Shown in pieces: positions 24,767-33,441 of a stretch of 64,000 nt of DNA. The DNA comes from Microbacterium sp. Root166 (GTDB lineage Bacteria; Actinomycetota; Actinomycetes; Actinomycetales; Microbacteriaceae). The notes under the pieces are model-generated. The model was not told the DNA's origin, did no database searches, and saw nothing but the letters and a program-made list of their open reading frames with translations. Every line of letters begins with the position of its first letter. Position 1 is the stretch's first letter. The stretch covers positions 853,540-917,539 of the forward strand of contig NZ_LMGL01000001.1 of assembly GCF_001427145.1 (NCBI RefSeq). Reading direction: 5' to 3'. The position numbers and the translations under genes are program-made.

Positions 24767-25869
24767 CCGTCTCGACCCGTAACAACGCTCCCGCCCTCGG
24801 CACCGCCCAGGGGATCTGGCTCGTCGCAGAGCGCGAGATCGGCTCGAAGCTGCGCAGCAAGGCGTTCGTCATCTCGACGGCGATCCTTTTCGTCGGCGCC
24901 CTGGCACTGGTGCTGTGGGGCGGCTTCTCGGCCGCCAACGCCACCGGCACCCCCGTCGCCGTCACCACGGACGCCACGCAGTTCGTCGCGAACGCCCAGG
25001 GACTCGACGTCACCGAAGTGGCGGACCGCGCCGAGGCCGAGGCGCTCGTCTCGGATGGCGAGGTCGACGCCGCCATCGTGGCGGACGCCGGCTCGCCCGT
25101 CGGCGTGGCGGTGATCGCCGAGTCGGACGTGCCGACGCAGCTCATGCTGCAGCTCGCCGTGACGCCGCCGGTCGAGCTGCTGAACCCCGAAGAGGGCAAC
25201 GCCGCGATGGGCTACGTCGCCGCCATCGGGTTCGGCGTGGTGTTCCTGTTCGCCGCCTCGATGTTCGGCGGCACGATCGCGCAGAGCGTGGTCGAAGAGA
25301 AGCAGACCCGCGTCGTCGAGCTGCTCATCTCGGCGATCCCGGTGCGCTCGCTGCTGGCGGGCAAGGTGATCGGCAACACCGTCCTCGCCATGGCGCAGAT
25401 CCTGATACTCGCCGCGATCGCGATCGTCGGGCTGACGGTGACGGATCAGACCGCCCTGCTGCAGGGCCTCGGCGGTCCCATCGCCTGGTTCGCGGTGTTC
25501 TTCCTGTTCGGGTTCATCCTGCTCGCGTCGCTGTTCGCGGCTGCGGCGTCGATGGTCTCGCGCCAGGAGGACATCGGCTCGACCACGACCCCGCTCACGA
25601 TGCTCGTGATGGCGCCGTACTTCCTGGTGATCTTCTTCTTCGACAACCCGCTCGTGCTGGGGATCATGTCGTACGTGCCGTTCTCGGCTCCAGTGGGCAT
25701 GCCGATGCGCCTGTTCCTGGGCGAGGCGCAGTGGTGGGAGCCGCTGCTGTCGCTCGCGATCCTCATCGCGACCTGCGTCGCGGCGATCCTCGTGGGCGCC
25801 CGCATCTACGAGAACTCGCTGCTGCGCATGGGCGGCCGCGTGAAGCTCTCGGAGGCGCTCGCCGGCTGA
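24763..25869 (+). CDS. ABC-2 type permease (NatB-like)
   Basis: 368 aa. One N-terminal helix (about 30-50), an extracytoplasmic domain of about 130 residues, then five helices after residue 155. The FGGTIAQSVVEEKQTRVVE coupling segment is characteristic of ABC-2/NatB permeases. The GTG overlaps the ATPase stop and has AAGGAGG upstream. Together with the ATPase it forms an exporter, plausibly of a toxic compound sensed by the neighbouring kinase. Confidence 0.9.
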   Translation: MTVSTRNNAPALGTAQGIWLVAEREIGSKLRSKAFVISTAILFVGALALVLWGGFSAANATGTPVAVTTDATQFVANAQGLDVTEVADRAEAEALVSDGEVDAAIVADAGSPVGVAVIAESDVPTQLMLQLAVTPPVELLNPEEGNAAMGYVAAIGFGVVFLFAASMFGGTIAQSVVEEKQTRVVELLISAIPVRSLLAGKVIGNTVLAMAQILILAAIAIVGLTVTDQTALLQGLGGPIAWFAVFFLFGFILLASLFAAAASMVSRQEDIGSTTTPLTMLVMAPYFLVIFFFDNPLVLGIMSYVPFSAPVGMPMRLFLGEAQWWEPLLSLAILIATCVAAILVGARIYENSLLRMGGRVKLSEALAG

Positions 25870-25875
25870 GCGTCC

Positions 25876-25958
25876 CCGGTCGTTGAGCGAGCGCAGCGAG
25901 ACGAAACGCGTGACGCACGTTTCGTCTCGCTCGCTGCGCCCCCTCGCTCAGCGACCGG
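25876..25958. repeat. REP-like inverted pair
   Basis: Direct unit 25876-25909 and inverted unit 25918-25958 separated by 8 nt, forming a hairpin of about 30 bp between the convergent ABC permease and thiolase genes. Confidence 0.85.
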
Positions 25959-25961
25959 GTC

Positions 25962-27173
25962 TTACAGCCTTTCGACGACGGTCGCGACGCCCATGCCGCC
26001 GCCGATGCAGAGGGTGGCCAGGCCGTAGCGGCCGCCGCTGCGCTCGAGCTCGTCGATGAGGGTGCCGAGGATCATCGCCCCAGTCGCGCCGAGCGGGTGG
26101 CCCATCGCGATCGCCCCGCCGTTGACGTTGACGCGCTCGTGCGGGAAGTCGTCGAGGTCGCGCATGAGGCGCAGCGCCACGGAGGCGAAGGCCTCGTTGA
26201 TCTCGACCAGATCGATGTCGTGGATGCCGAGCCCGGCCCGCTCGAGCGCCAGACGCGACGCGGGTCCGGGACCGGTGAGCATGATCGTCGGCTCGGTGCT
26301 CACGACGGCAGCGGAACGGATCCGTGCGCGGGGCGTAAGCCCGTGGCGCTCCCCCGCCGCCTCGCTGCCGACCAGCACCAGCGCGGCGCCGTCGACGATG
26401 CCCGACGAGTTGCCGGCATGGTGCACGTGGTCGATCGCGCCCGCTTCGGGGTAGGCGCGCAGCGCGATCTCGTCGAAGCCCGAGCGCCCCATCTCGGCGA
26501 ACGCCGGCTTCAGCGCCGACAGCGTCTCGACGCTCGTGCCGGGGCGGATGGTCTCGTCCCGGTCGAGCAGCACCGAGCCGTCGGCGGCGCGAACGGGGAT
26601 CACGGACCGGTCGAAGCGGCCTTCGGCCCACGCGCGGGCCGCTCGCTCGTGGGATGCCGCGGCGAAGGCGTCGACGTCCTCGCGGGAGTAGCCCTCCAGC
26701 GTCGCGATGAGGTCGGCGCTGATGCCCTGGGGAACCCCGTCGGGGGTCACGGCGGCAGCGGTCTCCTTCGACCACGGCCCGCCGTCGCTGCCCATCGGCA
26801 CGCGGCTCATCGACTCGACGCCGCCGGCGAGGAAGAGGTCCTCCCAGCCGGAGCGCACCCGCGCGGCGGCCTGGTTGACGGCCTCGAGTCCCGAGCCGCA
26901 GAAGCGGTTGAGCTGCACGCCGGGCACGGTGTCGGGCAGTCCTGCGGCGAGCGCCGCGACCTTGGCGATGTCGGACCCCTGGTCGCCGATCGGCGTCACG
27001 CAGCCGAGGACGAGGTCATCGATTCCGGCGGGATCGAGGTGCGGGTGCCGCTCGCGCAGCGCTGCCACCAGCCCGACCACCAGCTCGTGGGGCTGCACGC
27101 CGTGCAGCGACCCCGTCGCTTTGCCGCGGCCGCGAGGCGTGCGCACGGCGTCGTATACGAACGCCTCGGTCAT
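25962..27173 (-). CDS. Acetyl-CoA C-acyltransferase (thiolase)
   Basis: 403 aa. Active-site Cys 92 in [11 protein letters not shown], the His loop [15 protein letters not shown] and the second Cys in LCIGGGMG are all present, so it is a functional degradative or biosynthetic thiolase. ATG 27173 has AAGGAGA at 5 nt. It stands alone; no hydratase/dehydrogenase partner is adjacent. Confidence 0.93.
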   Translation of the reverse strand: MTEAFVYDAVRTPRGRGKATGSLHGVQPHELVVGLVAALRERHPHLDPAGIDDLVLGCVTPIGDQGSDIAKVAALAAGLPDTVPGVQLNRFCGSGLEAVNQAAARVRSGWEDLFLAGGVESMSRVPMGSDGGPWSKETAAAVTPDGVPQGISADLIATLEGYSREDVDAFAAASHERAARAWAEGRFDRSVIPVRAADGSVLLDRDETIRPGTSVETLSALKPAFAEMGRSGFDEIALRAYPEAGAIDHVHHAGNSSGIVDGAALVLVGSEAAGERHGLTPRARIRSAAVVSTEPTIMLTGPGPASRLALERAGLGIHDIDLVEINEAFASVALRLMRDLDDFPHERVNVNGGAIAMGHPLGATGAMILGTLIDELERSGGRYGLATLCIGGGMGVATVVERL

Positions 27174-27238
27174 CGCGTCTCCTTCGACTCGCTGCGTCAA
27201 TCGTGCCACTCCCGCAGGGACCTGGGCCCGGTCGCGGG

Positions 27239-27775
27239 TTACCGGGGAGCGGGCGGGTTGCGGTCGGGGTGGAGCGCGATGAACAGCGAGTACGTGTCGC
27301 CGTCGGCGTCGGGGCCTCGCTGCTTGAACTCCTGCACCAGGTCGTAGAGCCGCTGCTCGAGCTCCGCCTTGTGCGCCGCGTCGAGTTTCAGCCCCATCCA
27401 CGTCGTGTCGAGCTCCTCGTCGGTGAGGCCCTCGATCTGCTGTAGGAACGTCTCGACGAGCACGGTGCTGCCGCCCGGCATCGAGGTGCGCCAGGACAGC
27501 CCTGTCGCGCGGTACGGGACCTCGCGCGCCCCCTGTGCGCCGGTGCGCTCGGGATCGGATGCCAGGTAGCCCGTCTGCACGAGCGTGCGGACGTGGTGCA
27601 GCATCGTGCCCGGGTTCACGCCGAGGAGCTCGGCGAGCTCCTTGTTGGTGCGGGCCTCGAACGCGCAGAGGCGGAGCACGCGCAGCCGCAGCGGCGAACT
27701 CAGTGCGCGCATGCGCGCCTCGGCTTCGGGATCGCCCGGCCGCAGCTCGATGCGCTCCTCTGTGTACTCCACCAC
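27239..27775 (-). CDS. ArsR-like winged-helix regulator (divergent to MFS exporter)
   Basis: 178 aa. [23 protein letters not shown], then [20 protein letters not shown]. The C-terminal 80 residues ([13 protein letters not shown] onward) are probably dimer/ligand-binding. GTG 27775 is 6 nt from TAGCCT. It is divergent from an MFS exporter and two near-identical 18-bp dyads lie between them, so it is probably the local repressor. Confidence 0.85.
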   Translation of the reverse strand: MVEYTEERIELRPGDPEAEARMRALSSPLRLRVLRLCAFEARTNKELAELLGVNPGTMLHHVRTLVQTGYLASDPERTGAQGAREVPYRATGLSWRTSMPGGSTVLVETFLQQIEGLTDEELDTTWMGLKLDAAHKAELEQRLYDLVQEFKQRGPDADGDTYSLFIALHPDRNPPAPR

Positions 27776-27781
27776 GGGTCC

Positions 27782-27787
27782 AGGCTA
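27782..27787 (-). promoter_or_regulatory. -10 box of the ArsR-like regulator gene
   Basis: TAGCCT on the minus strand, 6 nt before GTG 27775. Its -35 region falls inside operator 1. Confidence 0.6.
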
Positions 27788-27794
27788 GACCAGT

Positions 27795-27843
27795 GATTGA
27801 CAATTCTCAATCGGTCACCGAAACTGATTGGCATGTCTCAATC
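27795..27843 (+). promoter_or_regulatory. Twin operators and promoter of the MFS exporter
   Basis: Two 18-mers matching at 14 positions: GATTGACAATTCTCAATC (27795-27812) and GATTGGCATGTCTCAATC (27826-27843), spaced 31 bp. TTGACA (27797-27802) lies in the first; GAAACT (27820-27825) is 17 nt on; ATG 27833 lies in the second. Confidence 0.75.
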
Positions 27844-29257
27844 ACCAGAGCAGGACGGCGTCGCCGATGTCGACGACGATGTCCTCGCCGAAGCCCGCGC
27901 CGAGGCCGCCGGGACCTCCACCGCCGCCCGCGCAGACGCCGGTGCCGACGCGGATCAGCCGGATGCCGAGCAGTCGGCAACGGACACCAAGGGCTCGCTC
28001 TGGCGCGACCGCAACTTCCTCACCATGTGGGGTGGGCAGACGCTGAGCCAGTTCGGCGCGCAGATCACCGAGCTGGCCGTGCCCGTCCTCGCCGTCCTGC
28101 TCCTCAACGCCACCGAGTTCCAGGTCGGCGTCCTCAACGCCGCCAATGTCGCCGCGTTCCTGCTCGTCGGACTCCCGGCCGGCGCCTGGATCGACCGCAT
28201 GCGCAAGCGTCACGTCATGATCGCCGCGGATCTCGTCCGCGCCGTCGCGCTCGCCCTCGTCCCGCTGCTGTGGGTGGCCGGCCTGCTGCAGATGTGGCAG
28301 CTAATCGTGATCGCCGCGATCGTCGGCATCGCCACCGTGTTCTTCGACGTCTCGTACCAGAGCATCGTGCCGTCACTCGTACGGCCGCATCAGATCGCCG
28401 AGGCGAATGGCAAGCTCCAGTCCTCGTACGAGATCGCGAACATCGCCGGACCCGGCTTCGGCGGCTGGCTCATCGGCGTGATCACCGCGCCGCTCGCCGT
28501 GCTCGCCACGGCCGGCACCTACGTGATCTCGGCGATCGCGCTGATGTTCACGCGCGACCGTGAAGCGGTCCGTCCGGCCGAAGACCGTGGCCCGATCCTG
28601 CGCGAGATCTGGGAGGGCCTCCACTTCGTCTTCACCGAGAAGCTGCTGCGCCGGATCGTCGCCACGACCGGCACCTCGAACTTCTTCAACACGGTCTCGA
28701 CGACGCTGCTCCCGCTGTTCCTTCTGCGCGAACTCGGGTTCTCGCCCGCGGCGCTCGGTCTGATCTTCTCGCTCGCGTCCATCGGCGGCCTGCTCGGTGC
28801 CATCGCGACTCCTCACATCGTGAAGCGGATCGGCGAGGCACGGGCCATCCCGATCAGCGCGATCGGCTTCAGCATCGTCGCCTCGCTCCTGCCGGTGGCC
28901 GCGCTCGTGCCGGAGTTCGCCTTCCCGCTCCTCGTGGCGCAGTTCTTCGTCGGCAGCTTCACGGTGCTGCTCTACAACATCACGCAGGTGACCTTCCGGC
29001 AGCGGATCACACCGGCCCGCCTGCTCGGGCGCATGAACGCCTCGGTGCGCTTCGTGGTGTGGGGCGTCATGCCGATCGCCGCGCTGCTCGCCGGCGTCCT
29101 CGGCGCGTGGCTGGGCGTCGTGCCGGTGATGTGGATCGGCGCCATCGGCCAGCTCTTCTCGGCGTGCTTCGTGGTGTTCGCACCCTTCTGGACGATGCGA
29201 GAGCTTCCCGACGCGCACACGAACGCCGGAGCGAACGCTGGCACGACGGAGGACTGA
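27833..29257 (+). CDS. MFS exporter
   Basis: 474 aa. A hydrophilic Asp/Ala-rich N-terminal tail of about 50 residues precedes twelve transmembrane helices. NFLTMWGGQTLSQFGAQITE at TM1 and AGAWIDRMRKRHVM (the loop 2-3 MFS motif) identify the enterobactin-exporter-like drug/macrolide efflux branch. The ATG at 27833 sits in the second operator, 7 nt after GAAACT and with TTGACA 17 nt upstream of that. Likely substrate: a small amphipathic drug, unknown. Confidence 0.9.
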   Translation: MSQSPEQDGVADVDDDVLAEARAEAAGTSTAARADAGADADQPDAEQSATDTKGSLWRDRNFLTMWGGQTLSQFGAQITELAVPVLAVLLLNATEFQVGVLNAANVAAFLLVGLPAGAWIDRMRKRHVMIAADLVRAVALALVPLLWVAGLLQMWQLIVIAAIVGIATVFFDVSYQSIVPSLVRPHQIAEANGKLQSSYEIANIAGPGFGGWLIGVITAPLAVLATAGTYVISAIALMFTRDREAVRPAEDRGPILREIWEGLHFVFTEKLLRRIVATTGTSNFFNTVSTTLLPLFLLRELGFSPAALGLIFSLASIGGLLGAIATPHIVKRIGEARAIPISAIGFSIVASLLPVAALVPEFAFPLLVAQFFVGSFTVLLYNITQVTFRQRITPARLLGRMNASVRFVVWGVMPIAALLAGVLGAWLGVVPVMWIGAIGQLFSACFVVFAPFWTMRELPDAHTNAGANAGTTED

Positions 29258-29331
29258 CCGAATGCGAGCATGACGACGCCGGTTCGCGCAAGTCTGCCCT
29301 CTGAGCATCCCGGGGATGGTTGAGTGTCAGC

Positions 29332-30492
29332 ATGAGCGCGCGCATCGTCTCGATCGGCACCGCGGTTCCGCCGACCCGCGTCCCACAGGAGCGGGTCCGC
29401 GACTTCTTCGCGGGCCAGCCCGGAGTGGACCGCCTCACCCAGCGCCTCATCCGCGCGGCCTTCGACGCCGCCGCGATCGACCAGCGGCACACGGTGCTCA
29501 CCGAGCTCGCCGACCTGGGTGAGCCGGTCCTGGCGGGGGACGGACCGTTCGTCGATCCCTCCGGAACGCTGCGCCGGCCGACGACCGGCACGCGCAACGA
29601 CATCTACTCCCGGGTGACGCCGGGCCTCTGCGCGCAGTCCGCTCGGGTCGCGCTCGAGGACGCGGCGGTGGACGCGGCATCCGTCACGCATGTGATCACC
29701 GTCTCGTGCACCGGGTTCTTCGCCCCGGGTCCGGACTACCGGCTGGTGCGCGACCTCGGGATCCCGACCACCGCGGAGCGCTACCACCTGGGGTTCATCG
29801 GCTGCGCTGCGGCGCTTCCGGGCATCCGCCTCGCCACCCGCATCGCGGCGGCCCAGCCCGAGGCCGTGGTGCTGGTGGTCTGCGTCGAGCTCTGCTCGCT
29901 GCACATCCGCCCCTCCGCCGACCCGCAGCAGATCGTGGCGGCATCCGTCTTCGCCGATGGTGCGGCGGCCGCGGTGATCACCGCCGACCCCTCGGTCGGA
30001 AGGCCCGGCGGCCTTCACCTCGACCGCTTCACCACCGCTCTCACGACCGAGGGCGAGAGCGACATGGTGTGGACGATCGGCGACCACGGCTTCGAGATGA
30101 CCCTCTCGGCCGAGGTGCCGCGCATCGTCGGACGCGAGATCCGTGGGGCCGTCGACCGGTTCCTCGGCGACGATGGACAGCCCGACGCCTGGGCCGTGCA
30201 CCCGGGCGGGCGAAGCGTGCTCGACCGGGTCGAGGCCGGCCTCGAACTCGAGCCCGGTGCGATCGACGCCTCCCGCGAGGTGCTGCGCGAATACGGCAAC
30301 ATGTCGAGCGCGACGATCCTGTTCATCCTCCGCCGCCTGCTGCTCGACGACTCGATCGGCGACGGATCCCGGGTCGCCGGTCTCGCCTTCGGCCCTGGGC
30401 TCACCGTCGAGTCGGCCCTCATGACGAAGCGGGTGCCGGTGCGCGCCGACGCCTCCGCCGGTGCCGTGACCGCCGCCGCGGGACGCGCATGA
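29332..30492 (+). CDS. Type III polyketide synthase
   Basis: 386 aa homodimer-type enzyme. The catalytic triad is Cys158 (HLGFIGCAAALPG), His290 (WAVHPGGRS) and Asn323 (EYGNMSSATILFIL), with the GFGPG-like loop as AFGPGLTVE. It extends an acyl starter with malonyl units to resorcinols, pyrones or related phenolics. The ATG at 29332 is preferred over an in-frame TTG at 29320. It is first of a three-gene operon with methyltransferase and FAD monooxygenase (ATGA and 8-nt overlaps). Confidence 0.93.
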   Translation: MSARIVSIGTAVPPTRVPQERVRDFFAGQPGVDRLTQRLIRAAFDAAAIDQRHTVLTELADLGEPVLAGDGPFVDPSGTLRRPTTGTRNDIYSRVTPGLCAQSARVALEDAAVDAASVTHVITVSCTGFFAPGPDYRLVRDLGIPTTAERYHLGFIGCAAALPGIRLATRIAAAQPEAVVLVVCVELCSLHIRPSADPQQIVAASVFADGAAAAVITADPSVGRPGGLHLDRFTTALTTEGESDMVWTIGDHGFEMTLSAEVPRIVGREIRGAVDRFLGDDGQPDAWAVHPGGRSVLDRVEAGLELEPGAIDASREVLREYGNMSSATILFILRRLLLDDSIGDGSRVAGLAFGPGLTVESALMTKRVPVRADASAGAVTAAAGRA

Positions 30493-31220
30493 CCCTGGCG
30501 GTCCGCGACCTCGAGCTCGAAGAGCTCATGGACGACCCGCACTGCGACCCGGCGCGGCTCGAAGCGACCCTGCGCCGGTTCGGCACGATCAACCGACTCG
30601 TGTCGGGCTGGGGCACCGTCTACCGTGCGACGCTCGCACCGCACCTGCGGTCGCTCGGACGTCCGGCGCGTGTGCTCGACCTGGGGTCGGGCGGCGGCGA
30701 CCTCGTGCTGCGGCTCGCCGGGCTCGCCGCGCGCGACGGCCTCGAGGTGGAATGGGTCGGCGTGGATCCCGACCCGCGCGCGCACGCCGTCGCGACCGAG
30801 AGCGCGGCGCCGCCGAACGTCCGGTTCCGGTGCACGGATGCCGCGACCCTCGTCGCGGCGGGTGAGGCGTTCGACGTCGTGCTGTCCAACCACGTCCTGC
30901 ACCACCTCGGCCCGCAGCTCGGCGGATTCCTCAGCGAGTCCCGGCAGCTCTCGCGCGGCCTGGTGCTGCACGCCGACATCGAGCGCCGCCGGCTGGCGTA
31001 CGGGCTCTACGCCGTGGGGATCACGCCCTTCGCCCCCGGAACCTTCCTGCGCACCGACGGGCTCCGCTCGATCCGGCGAAGCTTCACCCGGGCCGAGCTC
31101 GCACTCGAGCTCGACCGGCACGGCGGCAGCGAGTGGTCGGTGCAGCGCCCGGTCCCGTTCCGGCTGGTCGCCGTCGGGCAGGGCAGGGCCGACGGCCCAC
31201 GCGGAGCATCCGGTGCCTGA
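30489..31220 (+). CDS. Class I SAM-dependent methyltransferase
   Basis: 243 aa. SAM motif I is VLDLGSGGGDLVLRL (about residues 60-74), motif II acidic end VGVDPDP, and SNHVLHHLGP follows. The ATG overlaps the PKS stop (ATGA). Within the operon it is expected to O- or C-methylate the phenolic polyketide. Confidence 0.9.
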   Translation: MTLAVRDLELEELMDDPHCDPARLEATLRRFGTINRLVSGWGTVYRATLAPHLRSLGRPARVLDLGSGGGDLVLRLAGLAARDGLEVEWVGVDPDPRAHAVATESAAPPNVRFRCTDAATLVAAGEAFDVVLSNHVLHHLGPQLGGFLSESRQLSRGLVLHADIERRRLAYGLYAVGITPFAPGTFLRTDGLRSIRRSFTRAELALELDRHGGSEWSVQRPVPFRLVAVGQGRADGPRGASGA

Positions 31221-32346
31221 CGTCCTGATCGTCGGCGCCGGACCTGTCGGGCTGCTACTCGCAGGCGAGCTCGCACGCCGGGGAGTGGACGTCGAGATCC
31301 TCGAGAAGCGCCCGGCGATCGGCGGCGGCACGCGCGCGATCGGCGTGCACGCCCCCGTGCTCGCCGCGCTCGAGGAGTCGGGCGTGACGGAGCGGCTGCT
31401 CGCCGGCGCGACCCGGGTTCCGCGGGGCGAGGCGCGGTCGGCGGGCCGGCTGCTCGGCGTGGTGCGGTTCGACCGGCTGTCGGCCCGGTTCCCGTTCGTG
31501 GCGACCCTGCCGCAGGCCGCGACCGAGGCGGTGCTGGCAGCGGATGCCCCGACCCCGCGCCGTGCGACGACCGTCACCGCGGTCGTGCGGCGCACAGACG
31601 GCGGGCGCGTCCGGCTGGAGGGCGGGCTCGAGCTCACGGCGCCGATCGTCGTGATCGCCTCCGGCTGGAGCGGGCGCGACCTCGCCTACCGTCCCGGCGC
31701 CGTGCCGGTGCGGCAGTACCGCGATCGGTATCTCATGACGGATGCCGCGACCGGCGCCCGCGCGGACGCCGAGCTCGCCGTGGTGCACCTGGACGCGCAC
31801 GGCGTGCTCGAGTCCTTCCCACTTCCGGGCGGCGTGCGGCGCTTCGTCGCGTGGGACCGACCCGGCGCGGACCCGGGCCCCGAGGCGAGGACGGCCCGGC
31901 TGCGGGCGGCGCTCGAGGCGCGCGGCGAGGGCCACGCCGCCGCGGCCGTCACGTCGGCGACCTCGTTCGGCGTGCGCCGGGTCGTCGCACCACGGCTGCG
32001 CAACGGCCGCGTGCTCGTGGTCGGCGACGCCGCGCACGAGGTCAGCCCGATCGGCGGCCAGGGCATGAACCTCGGCCTGCTCGACGCGGCCACGCTCGCG
32101 CCGCTGCTGGCGACCTGGGTCCGCACCAGCTCGGCGCCGGACGCCGAGCTGCGCCGGTGGGAACGCGTTCGGGTCGCGTCGGCGCGCACGGCCGCAGGCC
32201 TGGCCGCGGCGAACACGGCGCTCGGGCGGCCTCTCGGTCCAGTCGGCGACGCGGTACGCCGCGCGACGGTGCGCGCGATGCTCGCCCCGCCGATGGGCGG
32301 CGTGTTCGCCCGCGCGTACTCGATGGGCTTCGACCGCAGCGCCTGA
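31213..32346 (+). CDS. FAD-dependent aromatic monooxygenase
   Basis: 377 aa, of the PHBH group. FAD motifs: IVGAGPVGLLLAGELARRG (residues 6-24) and VVGDAAHEVSPIGGQGMNLG (about 269-288). GTG 31213 overlaps the methyltransferase end by 8 nt. It likely hydroxylates the methylated resorcinol towards a quinol/quinone, as in srsABC-like phenolic-lipid pathways of Streptomyces (inference). Confidence 0.9.
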   Translation: MPDVLIVGAGPVGLLLAGELARRGVDVEILEKRPAIGGGTRAIGVHAPVLAALEESGVTERLLAGATRVPRGEARSAGRLLGVVRFDRLSARFPFVATLPQAATEAVLAADAPTPRRATTVTAVVRRTDGGRVRLEGGLELTAPIVVIASGWSGRDLAYRPGAVPVRQYRDRYLMTDAATGARADAELAVVHLDAHGVLESFPLPGGVRRFVAWDRPGADPGPEARTARLRAALEARGEGHAAAAVTSATSFGVRRVVAPRLRNGRVLVVGDAAHEVSPIGGQGMNLGLLDAATLAPLLATWVRTSSAPDAELRRWERVRVASARTAAGLAAANTALGRPLGPVGDAVRRATVRAMLAPPMGGVFARAYSMGFDRSA

Positions 32347-32366
32347 GCCTGACCCCGCCAGCCCGT

Positions 32367-32423
32367 CGAGTTGCCAGTCCGGGTCGCTTCGGCGCGCCGA
32401 GACCGACCTCGAGTGGCAACTCG
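32367..32423. repeat. Inverted repeat after the FAD monooxygenase gene
   Basis: CGAGTTGCCA (32367-32376) and TGGCAACTCG (32414-32423), perfect 10-bp arms with 37-nt loop, about 20 nt after the monooxygenase stop. Confidence 0.6.
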
Positions 32424-32463
32424 GCGCGCACGCCGTGCCCGATCCCGGCCCGCCAACCCACAC

Positions 32464-32524
32464 GCCGAGACCGCACGAACGCACCGAAATTCGCGCTCGG
32501 ACGGTGCGTTCGTGCGTTCTCGGC
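32464..32524. terminator. Long hairpin between PKS operon and UbiA gene
   Basis: 23-bp arms with one mismatch (32464-32486, 32502-32524) and a 15-nt loop, 30 nt beyond the UbiA stop. The arm starts GCCGAGA and contains GCACGAACGCACCG. Confidence 0.75.
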
Positions 32525-32554
32525 AGGTTGAGCGGGCCGGGCGGAACCGGAAGG

Positions 32555-33394
32555 TCAGCCGGTCAGAGCAGTGCCGGTCGCCACCAGCTGGGCGGCGAGC
32601 AGCAGGGCGGCGAGCATCACGAGCCGGAACAGCGCACGGCTCGGGGGCCGCACGAGGGCCCGCACCACCGTCACGACGGCCAGCACCGCGACGCCGGCGA
32701 AGAAGACCCAGGCGAGCGGCGGCACCGCGGCGAGGTCGCCGGCCGGCCCGAGCAGCACGGCGACCGCTCCGGCGAGCACGGCGCCTGCGGCGAGCACGGC
32801 CGAGGCGCGCGGCCCGATCCGGTGCGGGAACCCACGGACGCCGGTCCGCTCGTCGTCGTCGAGGTCGGGCAGCACGTTCGTGAGATGCACGGCCGATCCG
32901 AGTGCGGCGCCCGCGATCCACGCCCAGCCCGGGGCGAACGCCGGGTCCGGCGCGGACAGGGTCGCCAGGGACGGGAACAGGCCGAAGCTCACGATGAACG
33001 GCACGAGCGAGAAGGCGGTGGACTTCAGCCCGGCGTTGTACGACCACGCCGAGCCCAGCAGCAGCGCATGGGCGGCCAGCATCCGCCATCCCAGAGGTGC
33101 CGACAGGGCGAGCGCGAGAAGAAGCGAAGCGGATGCCGCGACCCACGCCGCGCGCAGGCTCACGTCGCCGCGGGCGATGGGCTTGTCGGTGCGGCCGACC
33201 GCGCGATCGCGCGCGGCGTCGAGGGCGTCGTTCGAGATGCCTATCGACACCTGGCCGGCGAGGACCGAGAGCGTCAGCAGCGCGAGCCGCCACAGCTCGA
33301 GCCCGATCGACAGGCCCAGCGCCAGCGCCAGGGTGGTGACCACGAGCGTCGGCCCCGGGTGCGTGGACCCCCACAGAGCCCGGACGATGCGCAT
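32555..33394 (-). CDS. UbiA-family prenyltransferase
   Basis: 279 aa, eight to nine transmembrane helices. The first Asp motif is SNDALDAARDRAVGR (about residue 55) and the second is LPDLDDDERTG, which together bind the Mg-prenyl diphosphate. It prenylates aromatic acceptors. It is convergent with the PKS operon and may add an isoprenoid to its product; alternatively it serves menaquinone or haem synthesis, but no such partner is nearby. It lies 47 nt after clpB on the same strand. Confidence 0.9.
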   Translation of the reverse strand: MRIVRALWGSTHPGPTLVVTTLALALGLSIGLELWRLALLTLSVLAGQVSIGISNDALDAARDRAVGRTDKPIARGDVSLRAAWVAASASLLLALALSAPLGWRMLAAHALLLGSAWSYNAGLKSTAFSLVPFIVSFGLFPSLATLSAPDPAFAPGWAWIAGAALGSAVHLTNVLPDLDDDERTGVRGFPHRIGPRASAVLAAGAVLAGAVAVLLGPAGDLAAVPPLAWVFFAGVAVLAVVTVVRALVRPPSRALFRLVMLAALLLAAQLVATGTALTG

Positions 33395-33441
33395 GCCCGA
33401 TGCTCTCACGCCTCGGCGCGGGCGCTCATACAGGACCCGGG

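Noticed and set aside
27797..27832. TTG start at 27797 for the MFS exporter
   Set aside because: That TTG is the first triplet of the TTGACA -35 element; the ATG at 27833 is correctly spaced from the -10.
32347..32554. Small gene between the monooxygenase and UbiA genes
   Set aside because: The space is filled by two inverted repeats; frames crossing it are Arg-rich and lack starts with ribosome sites or -10 boxes.
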